64,000 nt of DNA from Peptococcaceae bacterium (lineage in GTDB: Bacteria; Bacillota; Desulfotomaculia; Desulfotomaculales; Desulfocucumaceae): positions 96,711-160,710 of the forward strand of contig JAILZP010000002.1 of the NCBI GenBank assembly GCA_023512435.1, given 5' to 3'. Each line of letters starts with the position of its first letter. The first letter of the stretch is position 1. The notes beneath the pieces are model-generated. The model made no database searches. It saw only the letters and a list, made by a program, of their open reading frames with translations, and was not told the origin of the DNA. The translations under genes were made by a program, and so were the position numbers. Shown in pieces: positions 26,691 through 35,184 of the stretch.

Positions 26691-27830
26691 TTACATGACG
26701 GCCTCCAGTATGTCCTTGGGGGTGATGATCTGGCCGTTGAATTTGTTGACTCTCCGTATGTCCTTGCCGGGACCCAGGGCTTTGCGCACCTCTCCCGCCA
26801 CCTGGCCGGCGTAGTTCATTTCGGGCACCACCACGGTCCGGGCGTTCTCGCCCAAAACGGCCACCTCCAGGTCGGGGAAGGGCCAGAGGGTGATCAGCTG
26901 CAGCACTCCGGCCTTGACCCCGCGTTTCCTGGCTTCCAGGGCCGCCGCCCGGGCCGCCCTGGTGACGGCCCCGAAGGCCACCAACAGCACGTCACAGCCG
27001 TCGCCGGTGTAATAGCTCCTGGTCATTACGATCTCGTCCCTGTGCGTTTCGATCTTCCGGTGCAGCTGGGCCACCCGCCAGGCGGCGTTGGCCGGGCTGT
27101 TGTTGCTGTACCCGTCCGGGCCGTGCATGGAGCTGGACACGTGGAACACGTACCGGCTGCCGTAGGCGGCCAGGGGGGCCACGCCGTCCTCGCCGGCTTC
27201 AAAGGGTTTGTACTGTCCGGGCGGGCAGGCGGGCTTTTTCCTGTCCACCACCTCCAGTTCTCCCGGGGCAGGGGCGGTGAAGCTTTCCCGCATGTGGGCC
27301 ACGATTTCGTCGGCGGCCAGGATCACCGGCACTCTGAATCTCTCGGCCAGGTTGAAGGCCTGCACGGTCAGGGTAAAGCATTCCTTCACCGAGGAGGGGG
27401 ACAGGGCGATGATGCTCTGGTCCCCGTGCCGGCCCCAGCGGACCTGCATTACGTCCGACTGGGCGGGCTTGGTGGCCAGGCCGGTGCTGGGGCCGGACCG
27501 CTGCACGTTTATCACCACGCAGGGCACTTCCCCCATCACCGCCAGGCCCAGGTTTTCCTGCATCAGGGAGAACCCCGGCCCGCTGGTGGCCGTGAAGGCC
27601 TTGGCCCCGGCCAGGGAAGCCCCCACCACGGCGGCTATGCTGGCGATTTCATCTTCCATCTGTATGTACATGCCCCCGACCCCGGGCATGATCCGGGAGC
27701 ATTCCTCGGCGATCTCGGAGGATGGGGTGATCGGGTAGCCGGCGTAAAACCTGGCCCCGGCATAGATCGCTCCCTCGGCTATGGCCTGGTTGCCCTGAAT
27801 CAGTCTCGCTTCCCGTTGCAAGTGGGTCAC
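26691..27830 (-). CDS. korA: 2-oxoacid:ferredoxin oxidoreductase, alpha subunit
   Basis: Alpha subunit, 379 residues, containing the pyrimidine-binding half of the TPP site. GNQAIAEGAIYAGARFYAGY and the adjacent YPITPSSEIAEE are diagnostic for KorA/VorA. TSGPGFSLMQENLGLAV and MQVRWGRHGDQSIIALSP are further conserved stretches. It is first in the order alpha-beta-gamma-flavoferredoxin, followed by aminotransferase and PLP lyase genes on the same strand, so the substrate is likely an amino-acid-derived 2-oxoacid. GTG start. Confidence 0.88.
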   Translation of the reverse strand: MTHLQREARLIQGNQAIAEGAIYAGARFYAGYPITPSSEIAEECSRIMPGVGGMYIQMEDEIASIAAVVGASLAGAKAFTATSGPGFSLMQENLGLAVMGEVPCVVINVQRSGPSTGLATKPAQSDVMQVRWGRHGDQSIIALSPSSVKECFTLTVQAFNLAERFRVPVILAADEIVAHMRESFTAPAPGELEVVDRKKPACPPGQYKPFEAGEDGVAPLAAYGSRYVFHVSSSMHGPDGYSNNSPANAAWRVAQLHRKIETHRDEIVMTRSYYTGDGCDVLLVAFGAVTRAARAAALEARKRGVKAGVLQLITLWPFPDLEVAVLGENARTVVVPEMNYAGQVAGEVRKALGPGKDIRRVNKFNGQIITPKDILEAVM

Positions 27831-28047
27831 CGTTCCTTTCTCTGTAAATCAATCAGCTTTCCACTCAACTTCAGGAAAAAAACCAATGCAAATAATGACA
27901 GTTTACCAATCATATAGTATGTTCTTCTCCCCTTTGGCATTTTTTTATATAGAAACCGGGGGGAGGGCACCCTTCAATATGAAATCCCTCGTAGGGCAAA
28001 TCCTTTGTACAATTCCCTATTAAAAACTTTTTCTCTCCAAAATTTTT

Positions 28048-28242
28048 TTATTTCGCTAATTTTCCTATAGGGAAGCTACTAACAAAGGATTAGTGGTAGC
28101 TCCTGTTGTAGATGGCAAGTCAACGCCAAAATTTGGTTTAATTAAAACTGTATATGACCCCAATTAATGAAACAGCCTCACGGGTAACCTCTCTAATATC
28201 CGTTCCTTTCACTATAGATACAATTGTTTTAAAGTCGCCCAT
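28048..28242 (-). pseudogene. Decayed N-terminal fragment of a DUF362 protein
   Basis: From an ATG at 28242 with GAGGGTG upstream the frame reads MGDFKTIVSIVKGTDIREVT and stops after 34 codons. A second frame resumes with YTVLIKPNFGVDLPS then TTGATTNPLLVASL, unmistakably the conserved N-terminal block of DUF362 (putative Fe-S centre) proteins. A third frame gives IGKLAK before a stop at 28048. At least two frameshifts and a short deletion are needed, so the gene is dead. Further along, 27910-27999 encodes FHIEGCPPPGFYIKKC, possibly the remnant C-terminus (tentative). The whole 27831-28278 spacer is AT-rich compared with its surroundings and holds nothing else I can name. Confidence 0.7.
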
Positions 28243-28278
28243 GTAGACACCCTCTTTTATTCAATACAGGGTGAAATC

Positions 28279-29289
28279 TTAGGAAAAGCCCTCCAAAAAG
28301 TTGGCGACTTCCGGATTAACCAGGTACTTTGGATTACGATTTTCCAGGACATCCAGAATGCCGTTCGCGACATCCACAGCCATGTTTTGAAGCGCCAGGT
28401 CAGTCATGGCCGCCATATGGGGAGTAAGAAGAACGTTGTCCAATTCGAAAAGCTTCATGTCTTTTGCCGGGGGCTCTTCTTCAAATACATCCAGCGCGGC
28501 CCCGGCTAGCCTTCCCTCTTTTAGGGCCCTGTAAAGCGCCTCTTCATCTATGATACCGCCCCTTGATGTGTTTATCAGGTATGCATCCGGTTTGATTAAA
28601 AGAAGCTCCCTTTCACCGATCAAATGATGAACACCTTTTGAATAAGGCAGGTGTAGTGATATGAAGTCCGCTCTTTCCAGTGCGGCATCAAGTGTATAAA
28701 CCCGCTCTACCCCTAGAGCGGCGAAAATTTTGTCCGGAACCAGTGGATCATAGGATTTTACACGCATATGGAAACAGTTTGCGGCTATGCCGGCCACCCT
28801 GCGGGCAATTCTCCCCATCCCCACCAGCCCCAAGGTTTTTCCGCATATCTCCAGGGTGGAATAGCCCAAATTTTGAACAAGCCCCGGCAATGACCCGGCG
28901 CGGCAAAATACACCCGATCTAAAATCTTTCTCGGCCTTGTTAAAATTTCGCGCACAATGCAAAATTGCCCAGATTGTGTGTTCAGCCACGGCGTTGGTGT
29001 TGGCATCGGGGGTGTTGACAACCTTAATTCCCAGCCGGGTAGCCGCGGACAGGTCTATATTGTCAGTCCCTATACCGTGCCGGCCAATGACTTTCAGCCT
29101 TTCGCCAGCCTCCATCATAGAGGAGGTAACCCTGCTGCTTCTCACCAGCAGGGCGTCCGCGTCCTTTATAAACGGGATGACATCACTCTCCGAGGGACTG
29201 GGAGCTACCACCACATCCCCCTTTCCCCGCAAAAGATCAATGCCGACCTGGGAAATGGACTCTGTCAGCAAAATTTTATACCTTGCCAT
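28279..29289 (-). CDS. D-isomer-specific 2-hydroxyacid dehydrogenase (SerA-like)
   Basis: NAD-dependent dehydrogenase of 336 residues. The NAD-binding motif GLVGMGRIARRVAGIAAN (about residue 150), the LLVRSSRVTS and VIGRHGIGTDNIDLSAATRL segments, the catalytic Arg in LINTSRGGIIDEEALYRAL, and the His in LLTPHMAAMTDLAL identify the phosphoglycerate dehydrogenase / hydroxypyruvate reductase group. No ACT regulatory domain is present, so it is not a full-length SerA of the long type. It is the last gene of the AOR-TRAP cluster and probably reduces or oxidises the substrate or product of that pathway. Confidence 0.85.
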   Translation of the reverse strand: MARYKILLTESISQVGIDLLRGKGDVVVAPSPSESDVIPFIKDADALLVRSSRVTSSMMEAGERLKVIGRHGIGTDNIDLSAATRLGIKVVNTPDANTNAVAEHTIWAILHCARNFNKAEKDFRSGVFCRAGSLPGLVQNLGYSTLEICGKTLGLVGMGRIARRVAGIAANCFHMRVKSYDPLVPDKIFAALGVERVYTLDAALERADFISLHLPYSKGVHHLIGERELLLIKPDAYLINTSRGGIIDEEALYRALKEGRLAGAALDVFEEEPPAKDMKLFELDNVLLTPHMAAMTDLALQNMAVDVANGILDVLENRNPKYLVNPEVANFLEGFS

Positions 29290-29354
29290 CTTTGAAAAAC
29301 ACTCTCCCTACTGCCCGGTCCTTGAAGTTTAAATCAAAAAGCAATATTTAAATC

Positions 29355-29693
29355 TCACCTGGGAGGACTGTAAACGACAATATATTTCGTAAGCCCGGGA
29401 AAGACATTTATTATTTCATGTTCTTCCCCAGGGTAAATAAGCACTGCCGACCCTTCGGGGACATTGCACTCTTCAATTGGGTTGCGGACTTTCAGCTCAC
29501 CTTTCAGGACCATTAAGAGATGTTCTGAATGAGGGTGACTGTGAAGGGAGCCATTGCCCCCTTCCTCCATCAGTGACAGGTGGAAGGTAAAATGGCAGGC
29601 GCCTGTTCCCCTGTCTACTATATCTTTCTGATACAAGCCATTCCTGCCTTCAATTTTTTTAAGGGGCAGGTCGGACAAGCATATAAGCTTCAT
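29355..29693 (-). CDS. Cupin-domain protein (first of two)
   Basis: Single-domain beta-barrel cupin of about 113 residues. The metal-binding motif 1 is HSHPHSEHLLMVLKGELKV (HxHx4E-like, G) and motif 2 PGEEHEIINV includes the third histidine. The ATG at 29693 follows GGAGG by seven bases; the longer frame to 29729 is not needed. It may be a metal-dependent isomerase, dioxygenase or sugar/acid-binding protein. It lies between the second cupin and the 2-hydroxyacid dehydrogenase. Confidence 0.8.
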   Translation of the reverse strand: MKLICLSDLPLKKIEGRNGLYQKDIVDRGTGACHFTFHLSLMEEGGNGSLHSHPHSEHLLMVLKGELKVRNPIEECNVPEGSAVLIYPGEEHEIINVFPGLTKYIVVYSPPR

Positions 29694-29789
29694 TACAAAA
29701 CCTCCGTACACCAACCATTCAGTTCCCACTACGTTTATTTACTGAAGAACCGGCGCTCCATTAACATTCAATGAAGATTTCAGCAGGAC

Positions 29790-30140
29790 TTAGTCGTTGT
29801 CCGGAGGCGACTTGATAATAACAGCCCTGAGAGTTTCTTTGTACGGATTGTATGTGGCGTGCTCCAGACCAGCCGGTATGAAAACAACATCTCCAGGCTT
29901 AATATCCCGCTTCCCGCCCGCGGTTTCGGTGAGGCCGCGCCCGGACAGGACAAAAATAATTTCCTCCTGGACGGGATGAACGTGCTTTTCATGTATATAG
30001 CCGGGAAGATACTCGGTGATTTTAACCATAACCCTATCCGAAGCTGCAGGGGAACCCTTTCCCACCAGCACCTTGGTCCGTCCCCAGTCGACGCTGAAAA
30101 ACGGTATGTCTGACTCGTTCAAAACTGCCTTGTCCTTCAT
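29790..30140 (-). CDS. Cupin-domain protein (second of two)
   Basis: Another short cupin, about 116 residues, not closely similar to its neighbour. Motif 1 reads HEKHVHPVQEEIIFVLSGRG and motif 2 IPAGLEHATYNP, with three histidines and a glutamate available for metal. ATG at 30140 preceded by GGAGGTG. Tandem cupins beside TRAP transporters are often isomerases or dioxygenases for the imported acid, but the reaction cannot be read here. Confidence 0.8.
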   Translation of the reverse strand: MKDKAVLNESDIPFFSVDWGRTKVLVGKGSPAASDRVMVKITEYLPGYIHEKHVHPVQEEIIFVLSGRGLTETAGGKRDIKPGDVVFIPAGLEHATYNPYKETLRAVIIKSPPDND

Positions 30141-30153
30141 ATAACGCACCTCC

Positions 30154-32019
30154 TCAAGCTGCAATGGCACTGCGGCGTCTGCACACCCACGCCGATATCA
30201 TAACGAGAATGGCCAGACCCACAAGGTCCAGGATCACATTGGGTATAGCCAGGAAAATGGTTGCCGCCAGAAAAACAAGCCGTTCCAATACTTTCAGGTT
30301 CCGGAAAAGCCAGCCCTGGATGGCTGCCGCCAGGGCCACTGTGGCTATGCCGTAGCTTGTGACAATCTCCAGCACCTTGCCGATTCCGTACCCGTAAATG
30401 GTGACCTGCGGCGCGTAGGCGAAGGCGAAGGGCATCAAGTACAGGAACAGCGCCAGAACACAGGCGTGAAGCCCGGTTTTCATGGGGTCGGATTTGGCCA
30501 CGCTGGCGGCGGCGAAGGCCGCCACGCATACGGGGGGAGTCACATTGGAAGTCATGGAAAGCCAGAAACAGAGCAGGTGGGCCAAAACCGGAGGCAGCCC
30601 CATCTGGATAAGGGAGGGCGCCGCCAGAATGGCCAGCACTATGTAAGATGCCGTGGTGGGCAGTCCCATGCCGATGACGGTGGCTATCAGGCCGATCAGG
30701 ATGATGCTGAGGAAAATGCTGCCGAATGACAGAGACAGGATGGCCGCAGAAAATTTGACCCCAAGGCCGGACAGGGTTATGCCTCCCATTACCAGTCCCA
30801 GCGTCCCGGCGGTGGCTCCCACCATGATGGACCCCTTGCCCGCCTCCTCCAGGGTGTCCACGAACTTGGTCATGGTAAGGCGGGTGTCTTTCCTCAGCAT
30901 GCTGCAGAAGATCACGAAGATTGTAGCCCAGAAGGCGACCATGGGAACGGAGAAACCGGCAACAATCAGCACCGCCGCCACAACAATTGTGAACAGGTAA
31001 TACCATCCCCTGCGCATGACTTCCGAAACCACGGGAAGTTCTTCTTTTTTAAGGCCCACCAGACCATTCTTTTTAGCGTTGAAATAAATCATCATGGTCA
31101 GCGACAGATAGTACAGCAGGGCCGGCAGGATGGCCATTACCATAATCACGGAGTATGGGGTTTCCGTGAGAGTGGCCAGAATAAAGGCCCCTGCCCCCAT
31201 AACCGGCGGCATGAACTGTCCCCCGGTGGAGGCGGCTGCCTCCACCGCTCCGGCAAACTCCGGCTTGTAACCAGCATTTTTCATCATAGGGATGGTGAAA
31301 TTGCCTATAGACATCACATTGGCTATGGGGCTGCCGGAAATCATCCCGAAGGCGCAGCTGCACCAGATGGCGATTAAGGCGGGGCCACCGGAAATCCTAC
31401 CGGCCAGCGCCCGGGCCAGGTCGATGAAAAAGTCCCCTCCTCCGGTTCTCTGGAGGAAAGCTCCGAAGACCAGAAAGGGCATGACATAGGTGGCGAAGAC
31501 CGAAGCCACGGTGCCGAAGATACCCTCCATGGTGGAGTAATTGTACTCGATGATGCGGGTGACGCTGAATCCTTTATGGGCGAAGTACCCGGGCAGGTGA
31601 GGCCCGAAATAAAGCTGGACCACAAAAACCAGACCCAGGATGGCCAGCACATTTCCCAGTGCCCGGCGGGTTACTTCCAGGGATATAAGGATCATCACCA
31701 CGCCGAAAAACATGTCCAGGTCATTGGGCATGCCGACCCGCTTGGCCGAATACTCGGAGTACTGGGCAATCCAGTAGATGACGGATGCCGTCCCCAGAAC
31801 AACCAGTATCCCGTCCACCACTGCCAGAAGCTTGTTGTGCGGTGTCTTCTTGGACAGGGGATACAGTATCAGGCAAAGCATGTTGGTAAAAAGCAGGTAC
31901 AGCCCAACGTTGGCTTCCGTCGAGACCAGCCCAACACCCGACACGTAGAGGTAAAACAGGGAAAATGCAGCGGCTATATATTTTACAGGTGCCTGCAGCT
32001 TTGCACTTAGCTCGCGCAA
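30154..32019 (-). CDS. TRAP transporter fused permease (second system)
   Basis: Second TRAP fused permease, 621 residues, same architecture as the protein at 17969-19828. DctM-type motifs: MISGSPIANVMSIGNFTIPM and VIGMGLPTTASYIVLAIL. TTG start with GGGGTGATTAGG upstream. The receptor gene is 54 bases upstream. Sequence differs clearly from the first system, so a different ligand is likely; linked genes point to an acid or hydroxy-acid metabolised by the AOR cluster. Confidence 0.92.
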   Translation of the reverse strand: MRELSAKLQAPVKYIAAAFSLFYLYVSGVGLVSTEANVGLYLLFTNMLCLILYPLSKKTPHNKLLAVVDGILVVLGTASVIYWIAQYSEYSAKRVGMPNDLDMFFGVVMILISLEVTRRALGNVLAILGLVFVVQLYFGPHLPGYFAHKGFSVTRIIEYNYSTMEGIFGTVASVFATYVMPFLVFGAFLQRTGGGDFFIDLARALAGRISGGPALIAIWCSCAFGMISGSPIANVMSIGNFTIPMMKNAGYKPEFAGAVEAAASTGGQFMPPVMGAGAFILATLTETPYSVIMVMAILPALLYYLSLTMMIYFNAKKNGLVGLKKEELPVVSEVMRRGWYYLFTIVVAAVLIVAGFSVPMVAFWATIFVIFCSMLRKDTRLTMTKFVDTLEEAGKGSIMVGATAGTLGLVMGGITLSGLGVKFSAAILSLSFGSIFLSIILIGLIATVIGMGLPTTASYIVLAILAAPSLIQMGLPPVLAHLLCFWLSMTSNVTPPVCVAAFAAASVAKSDPMKTGLHACVLALFLYLMPFAFAYAPQVTIYGYGIGKVLEIVTSYGIATVALAAAIQGWLFRNLKVLERLVFLAATIFLAIPNVILDLVGLAILVMISAWVCRRRSAIAA

Positions 32020-32073
32020 ACCTAATCACCCCTTTAATGTCGCTTACTAAGCTTAGGTGGAAAGGCAGGGCGA

Positions 32074-33081
32074 TTATTTGCCCTGCTCTTTCCAGAATTT
32101 TTCAGCCCCCGGGTGATACGGGACACCCAGTTGTTTGAGTCCTTCCGGATTGTTTTTAAGTTCTTTCCACTGCGGGTGCACGTTGGACAGGTATTTCTTT
32201 CCTTCAGGATCGAAGGTGGCCTTCAGAACATTGTAGACCACATCGTCGGGAACCTTTTTGTTGGCGATTTTATACACGCTGAAATAGAAGGTGGGAACGT
32301 CCTTATCCTGTCCCTTGTAAGTGTTTGCGGGTAGTATCCCTTTTTCAAAGTAGGGGGCAAGCTTGACAATCTTGTCGAGCTCCTCGTCACTGAAGGGAAT
32401 GATATATATCTCCTGGGAGGCGGCCAATTCCACCACTCCGGCCGCCGGAGCACCGCCCTGCCCCAGGGCGTCCAGCTTTCCGTCCTGCAGTGCCCGGGCC
32501 GCGTCACCAAAGGAAAGCTCAACCCCGTTCACCTTGATGCCCAAGGCATCTAACACCCGCCGGGAGTTGTCGGTGGTAACCGACCCCGGGGCCCCCAGTG
32601 CCACCTTCTTGCCTTCCAGATCCTTCATGGACTTGATGTTTTTATTTTTCAGGGTTACAAAATAGTGGGAACTGCGATACACCTCGCACAGTGCGCGGAT
32701 ATCCTGACTGGGTTTTCCTTCGAAGTTACCCTTGCCGTTCCAGGCCTCATACATGTGTGACGAGTAAGCCATTCCAAAGTCAGCCTCGCCGCTGGCAACC
32801 CGTCTTACGTTTTCCACCGAACCGCCGCTGGCCTCCACTGAGAATTTGACACCGGGGATCTTTTCGTTATACAGATTGATTGCTCCACCCACCATGTTGT
32901 ACCAGGTTCCGCCGGGGTTGCTGCTTACGTATGAATAAAATTTATCCTTGCCAGTTCCTGAGCCGGCCTTGGTGTCCGTTTTAGCATCACCGCTCCCCTT
33001 GCCGGAACAGCCCGCCGTCACCACTAACAGCATAACCAGGGTTAAAACTGCCGCCAACAATTTCAGGCTTTTAAATTTCAT
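32074..33081 (-). CDS. TAXI-family TRAP solute-binding lipoprotein (second system)
   Basis: Receptor for the adjacent TRAP permease, 335 residues. Lipobox VTAGCSGKGS follows a standard hydrophobic signal. The TAXI fold starts FYSYVSSNPGGTWYNMVGGA, with VEASGGSVENVRRVASGEAD as the ligand-loop segment. A linker rich in Gly, Lys, Thr and Asp after the lipidated cysteine tethers the domain. The 120-base gap upstream contains AT-rich sequence where an internal promoter could lie. Confidence 0.92.
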   Translation of the reverse strand: MKFKSLKLLAAVLTLVMLLVVTAGCSGKGSGDAKTDTKAGSGTGKDKFYSYVSSNPGGTWYNMVGGAINLYNEKIPGVKFSVEASGGSVENVRRVASGEADFGMAYSSHMYEAWNGKGNFEGKPSQDIRALCEVYRSSHYFVTLKNKNIKSMKDLEGKKVALGAPGSVTTDNSRRVLDALGIKVNGVELSFGDAARALQDGKLDALGQGGAPAAGVVELAASQEIYIIPFSDEELDKIVKLAPYFEKGILPANTYKGQDKDVPTFYFSVYKIANKKVPDDVVYNVLKATFDPEGKKYLSNVHPQWKELKNNPEGLKQLGVPYHPGAEKFWKEQGK

Positions 33082-33201
33082 TTAGTACCCCCCCTGCTTT
33101 TTTTTTAATAATAATCCTCTCTGAACCAACAACTGTCCCTTCATGTTCTGACCTTATTTTATTTAGACACTTTCGGCATCACCCACCTTATAATAGATGT
33201 C

Positions 33202-35184
33202 CTAGATTCCGACCGCCACGTCAAATCCCCGGTGTACGGCGTCGATGATTTTTCCAATCCGCTCACAGTCACCGGCAAAATAAACACTTACTTCCCTTCC
33301 CCCGGCACTTATCCGGATCATCTCCGGCGAAAGGTTCATCCCTTCAACACTCAGGCAGGAACTGCTTCCCATCGCCAGCACTATGCTGTCCACTTCAAAT
33401 TCCAGCTCTACCCCCGACTGCTCAACAGACACTCTGTTTCCCTCAATGCGAACTATCTTTGCCCCGGTCAACACCGAAACAGACTTTTTCGTAAGCTTCC
33501 TCTTCAAAAAATCCCTTTCCTCGGCTGACGCATCCCGGGCAATTTCATCCAGCATTTCCACAAGGATCACCTGGTCACAGCGTTCCGCCAGGTAGTCGGC
33601 GGTCTCACAGCCCACCAAACCCCCGCCGGCCACCAACACCCGCCTTCCCAGATCTATACGCCCGCCGCGCAGAACGTCGTGAGCGGTCACAACGCCGGTG
33701 CCTTTCTCCGCAAATCTGGGAACAACCGGCACAGATCCGGTGGCCACGATAAGCGCGTCGGGCAATAGGGAATCAAGAAGTCCAGCCGAGAGGGCAGTCC
33801 CGGTAATCACCCTGACCCCGACTTTTTCCATCTGTTCCGCAAGGTAATCCCTGAGCTTTTTTATATCATCACGGTCGGGGGGAACATGGGCAACGTTTAG
33901 CTGGCCACCCAGTTGTTCTTCTTTTTCCACCAGGACCACCCTGTGTCCGCGGGATGCTGCAACCAGCGCCGCCTCCATTCCGGCCGGCCCGCCCCCGGCC
34001 ACCACCACGCTTTTAATATTAGCGGCAGGCCGGCTCAACTCCAGGAACTCTCGCCCCACCTCCGGATTGACCGTACAGGTCACTTCTTCCTGGGCGAGCA
34101 CCCTGGAGTAACAGCCGTCATTGCAGGATATGCACGGCCTTATGTCACTCAGCCGCCCCTCCTTGACCTTTACGGGCCACTGAGGGTCCGCCAGCAAGGC
34201 CCTCGCCAGCGAAACCAGATCTGCCCTTCCCTCCTTGATCACGCGTTCTGCCAGTGGCGGGTCCGCAAGTCGCCCGATGGCCACAACGGGTATGGAGACC
34301 TTTTTCTTTATTTCATTTGCCAGGTAGACCAGGCAGCCCGGGGAAGTACCCATGGGTAGTGTCCTCATAAAGGTGTGGGGATTGTTTAGATCCGCCAGGT
34401 TTTTCCCGCCTGGCGCCCCCGCCGACACCTGCAGAAAATCCACACCATTTCTCTCCAGCAGTTCAGCCAACTCTTGGGATTCCGTCAAAGTTATTCCGCC
34501 CTCAAGGTACTCGTCGGCGCTGAATTTGACGCTGACCGGGAAATCCCATCCCGCCTCCTCCTTAATGGCCTTAACCACCTCTACCAGGAAGCGGCTGCGG
34601 TTTTCAAAACTCCCGCCCCAGCGGTCAGTGCGGTGGTTGGCCAGAGGTGAAAGAAAAGCAGCCGGAAGGTATCCATGGGCAGAGTGTACATCCACGGAGT
34701 CAAAGCCGGCCTCCCTGGCTCTCCGTGCTGCTGCCGCAAACTGTTTTATAGCGGTCAGTATATCATCCTCGGTCATCTCCCGGGGCACCTCGGCTCCCTG
34801 GTAAACAGGGACTGCCGAGGGAGCCAGCGGAGGCAGACCGGTCAGTTTTGATCCCGTTCTCCTGCCGCAGTGCTGAATCTGTATGGAAGCCCTGGCGCCC
34901 TGCTCTTTGATAGCCCTCGCCAACTTGGTCAGACCCGGTATCATCCTGTCATCGTGGATTCCCACCTGTTTTATATAACCTCTCCCTTCCTGGCAGATGA
35001 ACGAACCCTCAACAATGACCAGCCCGGCTCCCCCGGCGGCCCTCCGTCTGTAGTAGGCCAGAAGCCGGTCGTTGACACGGCCGTCCAATTCGGCATAGTT
35101 GGTGGTTAGCGGGCCGCACACCACGCGGCTTTTCAGTTCAAGTAAATTAATTTTTATAGGGCTGAATAAAATACTGGCATCCAT
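33202..35184 (-). CDS. Old Yellow Enzyme-type oxidoreductase (2,4-dienoyl-CoA reductase family)
   Basis: A 660-residue Fe-S flavoprotein. The N-terminal TIM barrel binds FMN (FDSVDVHSAHGYLPAAFLSP, about residue 170, with active-site HxxH-type residues). CISCNDGCYSRV plus VTCTVNPEVG supply a 4Fe-4S cluster (CxxCxxxC...C). The C-terminal half has FAD and NAD(P) sites, VVVAGGGPAGMEAALVAASRG and VLVAGGGLVGCETADYLAER. Relatives reduce dienoyl-CoA, cyclic enones, nitro compounds or bile acid intermediates. ATG at 35184 has a strong GGAGG site and overlaps the preceding gene by 38 bases. Probably the enoate or enone reductase of the cluster. Confidence 0.88.
   Translation of the reverse strand: MDASILFSPIKINLLELKSRVVCGPLTTNYAELDGRVNDRLLAYYRRRAAGGAGLVIVEGSFICQEGRGYIKQVGIHDDRMIPGLTKLARAIKEQGARASIQIQHCGRRTGSKLTGLPPLAPSAVPVYQGAEVPREMTEDDILTAIKQFAAAARRAREAGFDSVDVHSAHGYLPAAFLSPLANHRTDRWGGSFENRSRFLVEVVKAIKEEAGWDFPVSVKFSADEYLEGGITLTESQELAELLERNGVDFLQVSAGAPGGKNLADLNNPHTFMRTLPMGTSPGCLVYLANEIKKKVSIPVVAIGRLADPPLAERVIKEGRADLVSLARALLADPQWPVKVKEGRLSDIRPCISCNDGCYSRVLAQEEVTCTVNPEVGREFLELSRPAANIKSVVVAGGGPAGMEAALVAASRGHRVVLVEKEEQLGGQLNVAHVPPDRDDIKKLRDYLAEQMEKVGVRVITGTALSAGLLDSLLPDALIVATGSVPVVPRFAEKGTGVVTAHDVLRGGRIDLGRRVLVAGGGLVGCETADYLAERCDQVILVEMLDEIARDASAEERDFLKRKLTKKSVSVLTGAKIVRIEGNRVSVEQSGVELEFEVDSIVLAMGSSSCLSVEGMNLSPEMIRISAGGREVSVYFAGDCERIGKIIDAVHRGFDVAVGI

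Noticed and set aside
26604..27917. 437-codon plus-strand frame over korA
   Set aside because: Antisense shadow; korA has all family motifs on the minus strand.
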